DNA of 5,552 bases. Source: JBDREW01 sp043819385 (GTDB taxonomy: Bacteria > Patescibacteriota > Minisyncoccia > Minisyncoccales > GWA2-38-27). Of this stretch, positions 1-4,844 are shown in pieces. Positions within the stretch are counted from its first letter, which is position 1; every line of letters begins with the position of its first letter. The position numbers were made by a program, and so were the translations under genes. A model generated the notes under the pieces. It searched no databases. It had not been told where the DNA came from and was given only the letters and a program-made list of their open reading frames with translations. The stretch spans positions 1 to 5,552 of the forward strand of contig JBDREW010000028.1 in the NCBI GenBank assembly GCA_043819385.1, in the 5' to 3' direction.

Positions 1-31
1 AACTTTGTCTGTTTCTCATAATCAGACTTTA

Positions 32-40
32 TGCTATAAT
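32..40 (+). promoter_or_regulatory. Extended -10 promoter
   Basis: TGC-TATAAT is a perfect -10 hexamer (35-40) with an upstream TG extension (32-33). The -35 position at 17-bp spacing (12-17) is poor, as is common for extended -10 promoters. Transcription would begin near 47, almost exactly at the first base of the inverted repeat at 48-57. Confidence 0.55.
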
Positions 41-47
41 TTTTCAT

Positions 48-113
48 AGAAAAGAGTTAGTTTTAATAGTTTTATTCTTAACCTTTAAACTATTTTACTA
101 CTCTTTTCTTTTT
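48..113 (+). promoter_or_regulatory. Structured leader or small RNA with nested stems
   Basis: Two perfect nested inverted repeats are visible. AGAAAAGAGT (48-57) pairs with ACTCTTTTCT (100-109), and AATAGTTT (65-72) pairs with AAACTATT (87-94). The outer 3' arm runs into a T-rich tract ending at 113. The 5' arm starts where the promoter at 32-40 would start its transcript, so the RNA would have its 5' end paired to its 3' end. It could be a short independent RNA ending near 113, or an attenuator/leader for the peptide gene at 220. The stems are AT-rich and therefore weak. No known RNA family was recognised. Confidence 0.4.
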
Positions 114-148
114 GTCCGAAATGTGCGTTAGTTGAGTAAGATTAGACA

Positions 149-176
149 TTGTATTATTATTAATAATGTATATAAT
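149..176 (+). promoter_or_regulatory. Probable promoter of the 45-aa peptide gene
   Basis: TATAAT (171-176) is a perfect -10. TTGTAT (149-154) at 16-bp spacing is a partial -35. A palindrome ATTATTAATAAT (155-166) fills the spacer and could be an operator, but such palindromes are frequent in AT-rich DNA. It lies about 44 bp ahead of the start codon at 220, so the leader would be short. Confidence 0.45.
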
Positions 177-219
177 AAAATTAATTCGTTTGCAGTTCTT
201 TAATTAAAGGAGTGAAAAA

Positions 220-357
220 ATGGGTGTTGCAGCAGACAACGATTATTGTTCTAATTGTGGTAGTCAAACTTGTTCTGCATCTTGTTATTATGGTGGTAGA
301 CGAGATGATGATGAAGAAGAAGATGACGACAAGAAAGAAGATAACGATAAAAAATAA
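220..357 (+). CDS. Small four-cysteine peptide with acidic tail (45 aa), unknown
   Basis: Seen: ATG at 220, preceded 7 nt upstream by a strong SD (AAAGGAG, 206-212), 45 codons, TAA at 355-357. The product has two halves. Residues 1-28 hold four cysteines at 10, 13, 18 and 22 (CSNCGSQTCSASC), followed by YYGGRR. Residues 29-45 are almost only Asp, Glu and Lys. There is no membrane segment or signal peptide. The unit stands alone, with a promoter upstream and an intrinsic terminator 13 nt after the stop. The C-x2-C-x4-C-x3-C spacing could bind a metal ion or form disulfides, and the charged tail suggests a soluble, flexible peptide. A modified-peptide precursor is conceivable, but no maturation gene is visible nearby. 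I do not recognise the family. The SD, bracketing signals and strong composition make it likely to be a real gene. Confidence 0.7.
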   Translation: MGVAADNDYCSNCGSQTCSASCYYGGRRDDDEEEDDDKKEDNDKK

Positions 358-370
358 ATTTTGATTTCTT

Positions 371-404
371 AACTCTGGTTAAACAATAACCAGAGTTTTT
401 TATT
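371..404 (+). terminator. Intrinsic terminator after the four-cysteine peptide gene
   Basis: AACTCTGGTT (371-380) pairs perfectly with AACCAGAGTT (388-397). One further A-T pair leaves a 5-nt loop, and a TTTTTT tract follows (396-401). It ends the 45-aa peptide unit. Confidence 0.9.
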
Positions 405-420
405 ATTTTAACTCGAAATA

Positions 421-449
421 TTGACAAAATAATAAAAATATAGTATATT
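421..449 (+). promoter_or_regulatory. Near-consensus sigma-70-type promoter
   Basis: TTGACA (421-426) is a perfect -35. A 17-bp spacer is followed by TATATT (444-449), a 5/6 match to the -10. Transcription should start near 456, about 40 nt ahead of the 35-aa ORF at 498. Confidence 0.8.
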
Positions 450-497
450 TTAATTATTAAACAAAGAATTTGTTGTTCTCTGAAAAGGAAAAGTAAA

Positions 498-605
498 ATG
501 TTTTATGTGATGATTTTTGGGGTAATAATAATTGTTTTGCAAAGCAAGTCGATTATTATTGAAGATAAAAAATTCATGAGATTTGAGAATAAAAGAATTT
601 TTTAA
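498..605 (+). CDS. Small hydrophobic-segment peptide (35 aa), unknown
   Basis: Seen: ATG at 498 with a purine-rich SD-like AAAAGGAAAAG (483-493) close upstream, 35 codons, TAA at 603-605. Residues 2-14 (FYVMIFGVIIIVL) form a short hydrophobic stretch that could sit in the membrane. The remainder is basic and polar (EDKKFMRFENKR), so an N-out/C-in single-pass micropeptide is plausible. The hydrophobic stretch is short for a full membrane span. The unit has its own near-consensus promoter and a terminator that begins 2 nt after the stop, which argues that this transcript is meant to exist. The alternative is that the transcript itself is a non-coding RNA and the ORF is incidental. I recognise no family. 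It is independent of the chaperone operon, which has its own promoter downstream. Confidence 0.5.
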   Translation: MFYVMIFGVIIIVLQSKSIIIEDKKFMRFENKRIF

Positions 606-607
606 CC

Positions 608-638
608 AAAGACCTGAAAATTTTCAGGTCTTTTTTTT
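608..638 (+). terminator. Intrinsic terminator after the 35-aa peptide
   Basis: AAAGACCTGAAAA (608-620) and TTTTCAGGTCTTT (621-633) form a perfect inverted repeat. The realistic stem is AAAGACCTGA/TCAGGTCTTT with an AAATTT loop. It is followed by TTTTTTTT (631-638). It separates the peptide unit from the grpE promoter that starts 6 bp further on. Confidence 0.9.
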
Positions 639-643
639 AATCA

Positions 644-671
644 TTGACAAATAGTTTTAATTTGATAAAAT
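644..671 (+). promoter_or_regulatory. Promoter of the grpE-dnaK-dnaJ operon
   Basis: TTGACA (644-649) is a perfect -35. A 16-bp spacer is followed by TAAAAT (666-671), with a TG extension at 663-664. Transcription should start near 678, giving a leader of about 74 nt before the grpE ATG at 752. No CIRCE-type operator (TTAGCACTC-N9-GAGTGCTAA) overlaps it, so heat-shock control through HrcA is not visible here. Confidence 0.8.
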
Positions 672-751
672 ATATTAATAGAATATTAAGTATTTATAAT
701 AATTAGGTGCTGGATTTTTCAGCTTCTTTTTACTTGTTTTTAGCTTTAAAT

Positions 752-1249
752 ATGAATAAAGAAAAAGATAAAAAAAATTTAAAAAAAATAGAAGAATTAA
801 ATGAAGAGTTTGATAAAATTATGGCGGAAAGAGATGAATATTTGTTTGGTTGGAAAAGAGAAAAAGCTGACTTTATAAATTACAAGAAAGAAGAAGGGGA
901 TAGAATAAAAAAAATAATTAAATATTCTAACGAAGAAATAGTATTAAATATTCTACCTATATTAGACAATTTATTTATTGCAGAAAACAATATTCCAAAA
1001 GATTTAGAAAATAACGAATGGGTGAAAGGATTAATGCAAATTAAAAATCAAATTTTAGATTTTTTAAAAAATTATGGAATAGAAGAAATAAAATCAGTAG
1101 GAGAGAAGTTTAATCCTGAATTTCATGAAGCAATTGAACAAATAAAGAAAAAAGATTCTGAATCTGGAACAATAATTCAAGAAATTAAAAGAGGATATAT
1201 TTTAAACAATAAAACAATAAGACCAGCAAGTGTAAGAGTAGCAAAATGA
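752..1249 (+). CDS. grpE: GrpE, nucleotide-exchange factor for DnaK
   Basis: GrpE is a dimeric cytoplasmic cochaperone that opens the nucleotide-binding domain of DnaK to release ADP. Seen, numbering from the ATG at 752 (165 aa): a Lys/Glu-rich coiled-coil helix (about 1-55) containing the ADFINYKKE element (39-47); the ILPILDNLFIA dimer region (67-77); VKGLMQIKNQILDFLKNYGIEEI (about 91-113 in the four-helix bundle); then the C-terminal beta domain with the family signature FNPEFHEAI (120-128) and GYILNNKTIRPASVRVAK at the end. The length is on the short side of the family. A GTG at 707 would add a hydrophobic 15-residue extension foreign to GrpE, so I prefer ATG 752. No SD is visible before either start. 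The gene ends TGA immediately followed by TAA. It is the first gene of the chaperone operon, 260 bp ahead of dnaK. Confidence 0.95.
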   Translation: MNKEKDKKNLKKIEELNEEFDKIMAERDEYLFGWKREKADFINYKKEEGDRIKKIIKYSNEEIVLNILPILDNLFIAENNIPKDLENNEWVKGLMQIKNQILDFLKNYGIEEIKSVGEKFNPEFHEAIEQIKKKDSESGTIIQEIKRGYILNNKTIRPASVRVAK

Positions 1250-1254
1250 TAAAG

Positions 1255-1328
1255 TAATTTCTAATTTTCTTGTCCTCACACTAAAATTTTAAAGAAATTT
1301 CTAGTTGTGATGGATAATTTCTAATTTT
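1255..1328 (+). repeat. Short direct repeats in the grpE-dnaK gap
   Basis: TAATTTCTAATTTT occurs exactly at 1255-1268 and 1315-1328. The core AATTTCTA occurs a third time at 1296-1303. Each outer copy is followed by a similar TTGTCC/TGTCTGCC-like stretch, suggesting duplication of a short module, the last copy of which abuts the GC-rich hairpin. No function is recognised. Confidence 0.6.
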
Positions 1329-1330
1329 GT

Positions 1331-1380
1331 CTGCCCGCATCGCTACGTGAGCAAGCTCGCTTGCGAAGCATTGCGGGCGG
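1331..1380 (+). repeat. GC-rich imperfect hairpin (REP-like element)
   Basis: In very AT-rich surroundings this 50-bp block is GC-rich and self-complementary. CTGCCCGCA (1331-1339) pairs with TGCGGGCGG (1372-1380) with one G-U pair. GCT (1342-1344) pairs with AGC (1367-1369). The tip GCAAG (1351-1355) pairs with CTTGC (1360-1364) around a CTCG loop. It is not followed by a T-tract on either strand, so it is not a classical terminator. It resembles repetitive extragenic palindromes and could stabilise the grpE mRNA 3' end or tune dnaK readthrough. Copy number elsewhere in the genome cannot be seen from here. Confidence 0.65.
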
Positions 1381-1447
1381 GAATGAATTTTAAATGATTA
1401 AATTTTAAAACAAATAATAAAAATAATTAAATAAAATAAAAAAAGAA

Positions 1448-1497
1448 TTAAAAGTGAACATAAATTATATTTTTCTATTTTATGTTTTAACTTTTAA
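1448..1497 (+). promoter_or_regulatory. AT-rich hairpin directly upstream of dnaK
   Basis: Two perfect 8-bp helices stack across a small internal loop. TTAAAAGT (1448-1455) pairs with ACTTTTAA (1490-1497), and AACATAAA (1457-1464) pairs with TTTATGTT (1479-1486), with a 14-nt loop. The stem ends 12 nt before the dnaK ATG, where an SD would normally lie. It may control translation start (for example as a weak, temperature-sensitive structure), protect the mRNA, or mark a processing site. No clear separate dnaK promoter was found in 1382-1509, which is otherwise A/T-rich and featureless. Confidence 0.5.
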
Positions 1498-1509
1498 ACT
1501 TCAATTATC

Positions 1510-3414
1510 ATGGGAAAAATATTAGGCATAGATTTAGGTACAACTTTTTCTGCAATGGCTATAATGGAAAATGGAGAGCCAAAAATTGTAGAAAATAAAG
1601 AAGGGGCACGAACAACTCCTTCAGTTATTGCTTTAACTAACAATAAAGAAAGATTAGTTGGGGTTTTAGCTCGACGTCAACAAATTACTAATCCTGAAAA
1701 CACAGTTTTTTCTATTAAAAGATTACTTGGTAGGCGTTTTTCAGATTCTAAAATTAAAAAATATAAGAAATTATTACCTTATGAAATTCAAGAATCAAAA
1801 GATGGAGGAATAGAAATTAAAATGGGAGATAAGTGGCATAAACCAGCTGAAATATCATCAATGATTTTACAAAAAATGAAACAAGATGCAGAAGAAAAAT
1901 TAGGGGAAAAAATTACAGATGCTGTAATTACTTGTCCAGCATATTTTGATGATTCTCAAAGAAAAGAAACAAAAATTGCAGGGGAAATAGCTGGATTAAA
2001 TGTTAAAATGGTTCTTAATGAACCAACTGCTGCAGCCCTTGCTTATGGATTAACTAAAAAAGACAATCAACAAATTTTAGTTTATGATTTTGGGGGTGGA
2101 ACTTTTGATGTTTCTATTTTAGATGTTCGTAAAGACCCTGATACTATTGAAGTAGTTGGAGTTGGTGGAGATACTCATTTGGGTGGTGATGATTTTGACC
2201 AAAAAATAATGGATTGGATTATAGATAAGTTTAGAAAAGAACAAGGAATTGATTTAGGACAAGATAAACTTGCTCTTCAAAGAATTAAAGAAGTAGCTGA
2301 AAAAGCTAAAATTGAATTATCAACAACATTAGAAACAGAAATTAACATTCCATTTATTACTTCTGATGCTTCTGGTCCTAAACATTTACTTTATAAATTT
2401 ACCAGAGCTGAATTTGAAAATTTAGTAAAGGAATATATTGATAAATCAATTGAATTAGTAAAAGAATCATTAAAAGGAGCGAATCTTGATAAAAAAAGTA
2501 TTGAAGAAATTATTTTAGTTGGGGGGCAAACAAGAATGCCTGCAATTATTGAATCAGTTAAGACACTTTTTAATAAAGAACCAAATAAAACAATCAATCC
2601 TGATGAAGTTGTGGCGATTGGAGCTGCTATTCAAGGAGCGATTATGGGAGGAGAGACAAAAGAAGTTCTTTTACTTGATGCAACACCTCTTTCATTAGGT
2701 ATTGAAACAGAAGGAAGAGTAAATACTATTTTAATTCCTAAAAATACAACATATCCTACTGATAAAGCTCAGATTTTTTCTACTGCCGCTGATACTCAAA
2801 CATCAGTTGAAGTTCATGTATTACAAGGAGAACGTCCAATGTCATCAGATTGTAAATCATTAGGACGATTTATTCTTGATGGAATACCTCCTGCTCCACG
2901 TGGAATACCACAAATTGAAGTTAAGTTTGATATAGATGCCAATGGAATATTAAGTGTATCAGCAAAAGACAAGGCAACTAATAAGAGTCAATCAATTAGA
3001 ATTGAAGGTGGAATAGAAATGTCAGAAGAAGAAATTGAAAAAATGAAAAAAGAAGCAGAGCTCCATAGTGAAGAAGATAAAAAGAAAAAAGAAGTAATAG
3101 AAATAAAAAATAGTGCTGACTCTTTAATTTATTCTTGTGAAAAAACATTAAAAGATTCAGGAGATAAAATAAATCCTGGATTAAAAAAAGAAATAGAAGA
3201 TAAAAAAGAAGAATTGAAGAAATTAAAAGATAGTGATAATATAGAAGATATAAAAGCAAAGACAGAAGAATTGTCAGGAATTATTCAAAAAGCAGGAGCT
3301 GAACTCTATAAACAAACTCCTCAAACAGAACAAAAACAAGAAGGACAAAAACAAGAACCAACAGACGATAAAGCGAAAGATGCCGAAGAAGGAGAATACG
3401 AAGAGAAAAAATAA
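1510..3414 (+). CDS. dnaK: DnaK, Hsp70 chaperone
   Basis: ATP-driven cytoplasmic chaperone that binds exposed hydrophobic segments of client proteins and cycles with DnaJ and GrpE. Seen in 634 aa (usual length about 640): phosphate-1 loop IDLGTTFS (7-14); Lys70; NEPTAAALAYG (170-180) with Glu171; phosphate-2 VYDFGGGTFDVS (191-202) with Thr198; adenosine motif ILVGGQTRMP (335-344); linker VLLLD (386-390); beta substrate domain (about 391-500); helical lid (about 501-600); Gln/Lys/Glu-rich disordered tail. ATP-site residues and proline-switch residues Pro143 and Arg151 are intact. Oddities: the J-domain contact Arg167 of E. coli is Met167 here, and the substrate-arch residue Met404 of E. coli is Glu401. 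Start ATG 1510 aligns residue for residue with E. coli DnaK up to about 180. No SD is seen. dnaJ follows after 79 bp. Confidence 0.98.
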   Translation: MGKILGIDLGTTFSAMAIMENGEPKIVENKEGARTTPSVIALTNNKERLVGVLARRQQITNPENTVFSIKRLLGRRFSDSKIKKYKKLLPYEIQESKDGGIEIKMGDKWHKPAEISSMILQKMKQDAEEKLGEKITDAVITCPAYFDDSQRKETKIAGEIAGLNVKMVLNEPTAAALAYGLTKKDNQQILVYDFGGGTFDVSILDVRKDPDTIEVVGVGGDTHLGGDDFDQKIMDWIIDKFRKEQGIDLGQDKLALQRIKEVAEKAKIELSTTLETEINIPFITSDASGPKHLLYKFTRAEFENLVKEYIDKSIELVKESLKGANLDKKSIEEIILVGGQTRMPAIIESVKTLFNKEPNKTINPDEVVAIGAAIQGAIMGGETKEVLLLDATPLSLGIETEGRVNTILIPKNTTYPTDKAQIFSTAADTQTSVEVHVLQGERPMSSDCKSLGRFILDGIPPAPRGIPQIEVKFDIDANGILSVSAKDKATNKSQSIRIEGGIEMSEEEIEKMKKEAELHSEEDKKKKEVIEIKNSADSLIYSCEKTLKDSGDKINPGLKKEIEDKKEELKKLKDSDNIEDIKAKTEELSGIIQKAGAELYKQTPQTEQKQEGQKQEPTDDKAKDAEEGEYEEKK

Positions 3415-3486
3415 ATTATTCTAATTATTCTAATTACTCTAATAAAATCCTAAATCCCAATACTTAATTAGGTCAATTAGAATAAT
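3415..3486 (+). promoter_or_regulatory. Tandem 9-bp repeats and hairpin upstream of dnaJ
   Basis: Directly after the dnaK stop, ATTATTCTA is repeated (3415-3423, 3424-3432) with a third variant copy ATTACTCTA (3433-3441). AATTAGAATAAT (3475-3486) is the exact reverse complement of the 12 bases at both 3415-3426 and 3424-3435, so one 3' arm can pair in two registers. An inner CCTAA/TTAGG pair (3449-3453/3468-3472) sits inside. The helix ends 7 nt before the dnaJ ATG at 3494, where an SD is missing. This is the same arrangement as upstream of dnaK and suggests an RNA-level control element, though AT-only stems are weak. Confidence 0.5.
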
Positions 3487-3493
3487 TATATTC

Positions 3494-4588
3494 ATGGATT
3501 ATTATAAAATTTTAGGAGTTACAAAAGATGCTTCACAAGAAGATATTAAAAAAGCATTCCATAAATTAGCCCATCAACACCATCCTCATAAAGGTGGAGA
3601 TGAGAAAAAGTTTAAGGAAGTGAATGAAGCATATCAAATTCTTTCAAATAAAGAAAAAAGAGCTCAATATGATAGATTTGGAAGAGTTGTTGATGGACCA
3701 GGAGGAGCTGGCTCTGGTTTTGGAGGAAATTGGGCATGGGGTAGAGGTTTTTCTGGCCAAGAAGGACCAGATATTGAATTTGAAGTAGGGGATTTAGGAG
3801 ATATTTTTGGAGATCTCTTTGGTTTTAGAGGGCAATCAACAAAACGAAAAGATTTTAAAAAAGGAAAAAATATTAGAATTGATGTTGAAGTTTCATTAGA
3901 AGAAGTTTTAAAAGGATTAACTAAAGATATTACATTATATAAGCAAATAATTTGTTCAAGATGTGAAAGTAGTGGGGGAGAGCCAAATACTAAAATAAAA
4001 GAATGTTTTTCTTGTCGTGGAACAGGTCAAGTTCAAGAAATTAAAAAAACATTTCTTGGTTCTTTTACCAAATGGGCTATTTGTCCAGAATGTAAAGGAG
4101 AAGGGCAAATCCCTGAAAAAGCTTGTAATGTTTGTAAAGGAGAAGGAAGAATTAAAGGAGAAGAAAATATTAAAATATTTATTCCAGCTGGAATTGATTC
4201 AAACCAAGTAATAAGAATTAGCGAAAAAGGAAATGCTGGAAAAAAAGAAGGAGCTTCAGGAGATTTATTTGTAAGAGTCTTAATTAAAAAACATCCTATT
4301 TTTGAAAGAAGGGGAGATGATTTAATTTGTTCTATTCCAATTAGTTTCTCTCAAGCAGTATTAGGAGGAGAAATTGATATTTTAACTCTTGATAAAAAAA
4401 CTGTTAGTTTAAAAATCATAGCCGGAACAGAATCAGGAAAAATTTTAAGAATAAAGAATAAGGGTATTCCTCATTTTTCAGGGTTTGGTAGTGGTGATTT
4501 ATATGTTGAATTATTAATTGAAATACCAAAGAAACCTACAAAAAAACAAAAAGAAGTATTAAAAAAATTAGAAGAATCTGGATTGTAA
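3494..4588 (+). CDS. dnaJ: DnaJ (class A Hsp40) with HPH in place of HPD
   Basis: DnaJ delivers clients to DnaK and normally triggers its ATP hydrolysis through the J-domain HPD motif. Seen in 364 aa (E. coli 376): J-domain 1-63; G/F-rich region about 64-113 with GDIFGDLFG (102-110); four zinc-binding motifs at Cys154/157, 171/174, 197/200 and 211/214; two beta-sandwich client-binding domains (about 126-153 with 219-265, and about 266-345); short helical tail. Key oddity: the motif reads His30-Pro31-His32. Residue 32 is CAT at 3587-3589, one base from the Asp codon GAT. The first zinc motif is degenerate (CSRCESSG, Ser for the first Gly). Apart from HPD the J-domain is well conserved (FKEVNEAYQILSNKEKRAQYDRFG), so the protein does not look decayed. 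Start ATG 3494 gives the canonical DYYKILGV opening. No SD is seen. Confidence 0.96.
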   Translation: MDYYKILGVTKDASQEDIKKAFHKLAHQHHPHKGGDEKKFKEVNEAYQILSNKEKRAQYDRFGRVVDGPGGAGSGFGGNWAWGRGFSGQEGPDIEFEVGDLGDIFGDLFGFRGQSTKRKDFKKGKNIRIDVEVSLEEVLKGLTKDITLYKQIICSRCESSGGEPNTKIKECFSCRGTGQVQEIKKTFLGSFTKWAICPECKGEGQIPEKACNVCKGEGRIKGEENIKIFIPAGIDSNQVIRISEKGNAGKKEGASGDLFVRVLIKKHPIFERRGDDLICSIPISFSQAVLGGEIDILTLDKKTVSLKIIAGTESGKILRIKNKGIPHFSGFGSGDLYVELLIEIPKKPTKKQKEVLKKLEESGL

Positions 4589-4600
4589 ATATGAAAATCT

Positions 4601-4643
4601 AAAAAAATAAAAAATCCCTTTGCTAATTTAGTTAGCAAAGGGA
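4601..4643 (-). terminator. Intrinsic terminator of left mini unit (minus strand)
   Basis: TCCCTTTGCTAA (4615-4626) pairs perfectly with TTAGCAAAGGGA (4632-4643). On the minus strand the stem is followed by TTTTTTATTTTTTT (4614 down to 4601), a strong terminator. On the + strand only CCTATAG follows, so it is oriented for the minus-strand unit. It ends only about 12 bp from the convergent dnaJ stop, although the stem may also protect the dnaJ mRNA 3' end. Confidence 0.85.
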
Positions 4644-4706
4644 CCTATAGTTAATTGCCCATTATTATTCTCCTTTCATTGTAAAGGTACCTTTAAGTTG
4701 TGTACT
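4605..4706 (-). ncRNA. Left mini transcript A (about 100 nt) with a 3-codon ORF
   Basis: Inferred transcript from the extended -10 at 4721-4713 to the terminator at 4643-4601. It carries a perfect SD AAAGGAG (4676-4670), 7 nt of spacing, then ATG-GGC-AAT-TAA (4662-4651, Met-Gly-Asn-stop). An ATG overlapping the SD region gives the alternative MKGE. The 5' part has the palindrome AAAGGTACCTTT (4694-4683). Its CCTTT half can pair either with the AAAGG before it or with the SD after it (6-nt loop), and the terminator again contains CCCTTT and AAAGGG. This ladder of complementary segments resembles an attenuator or switch. I recognise no known RNA family. It shares its promoter block with unit B. 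Confidence 0.5.
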
Positions 4707-4733
4707 ATCAATATCTTATCATATATTTAAAAA
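4700..4733 (-). repeat. 34-bp direct repeat, left copy (promoter block)
   Basis: These 34 bases are identical to 4928-4961, offset by 228 bp. Read on the minus strand, the repeat contains TGATAAGAT, an extended -10, plus the spacer and first transcribed bases. Flanking sequence differs. The precise boundaries suggest duplication or strong conservation of a promoter rather than of a gene. Confidence 0.95.
4713..4721 (-). promoter_or_regulatory. Promoter of left mini unit A
   Basis: The minus strand reads TGA-TAAGAT (extended -10). At 17-bp spacing the -35 position reads TCGTGG, a poor match, unlike the right copy which has TTGACA. Transcription would start near 4706. It begins just beyond the terminator of unit B, so readthrough from B is an alternative source of RNA A. 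Confidence 0.5.
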
Positions 4734-4740
4734 AGCCACG

Positions 4741-4773
4741 AATAAAAAGCCCTTATTATTAATAAGGGCTTTT
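4741..4773 (-). terminator. Intrinsic terminator of right mini unit B, possibly bidirectional
   Basis: AAAAGCCCTTATT (4745-4757) pairs perfectly with AATAAGGGCTTTT (4761-4773) around a 3-nt ATT loop (realistically larger). The minus strand continues as TTTTTATT (4748-4741), a good T-tract. The + strand has TTTT (4770-4773), so it may also stop readthrough from dnaJ. Confidence 0.85.
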
Positions 4774-4779
4774 GAGTAC

Positions 4780-4797
4780 CTAATAGAATGGTTGCAT
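4780..4797 (-). CDS. Tiny ORF MQPFY with perfect SD in transcript B
   Basis: ATG-CAA-CCA-TTC-TAT-TAG, preceded 8 nt upstream by AAAGGAG (4812-4806). The SD lies between GCTT and AAGC, which can form a short stem presenting it in the loop. The ORF is far too short for statistics. Its only support is the SD spacing, the consensus promoter and the terminator 6 nt beyond the stop. Translation, if it occurs, may matter as a ribosome-binding event rather than for the peptide. Confidence 0.3.
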   Translation of the reverse strand: MQPFY

Positions 4798-4844
4798 GGG
4801 CTTATCTCCTTTGAAGCTTGGCTGGCTGGTCGAGCCGCCGGCGG

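Noticed and set aside
707..751. GTG start adding 15 residues to GrpE
   Set aside because: The extension (LDFSASFYLFLALN) is hydrophobic and unlike the charged GrpE N-terminus, and it has no SD. ATG 752 starts the expected charged coiled coil.
641..751. CIRCE/HrcA heat-shock operator upstream of grpE
   Set aside because: No TTAGCACTC or GAGTGCTAA half-site occurs here or before dnaK and dnaJ.
1247..1252. TGA recoding (Gly or Trp) suggested by TGA immediately followed by TAA at the end of grpE
   Set aside because: All Trp codons seen are TGG and all Gly codons GGN across three long genes with no in-frame TGA. A double stop is sufficient explanation.
1255..1328. CRISPR repeat of the Cas12a type (AATTTCTA core)
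   Set aside because: The copies lack the CTAC...GTAG stem of such repeats, spacing is irregular (40 and 20 bp), and there are only three cores with no spacer-like units.
2996..3259. Leu/Phe/Tyr-rich minus-strand ORF inside dnaK
   Set aside because: It is the complement of Lys/Glu-rich codons of the DnaK lid and tail. Low complexity, no start signals, fully inside a certain gene.
4615..4643. Ordinary + strand terminator for dnaJ
   Set aside because: The stem is followed by CCTATAG on the + strand, with no T-tract, while the minus strand has a long one. It may still act as a 3' stabiliser for dnaJ mRNA.
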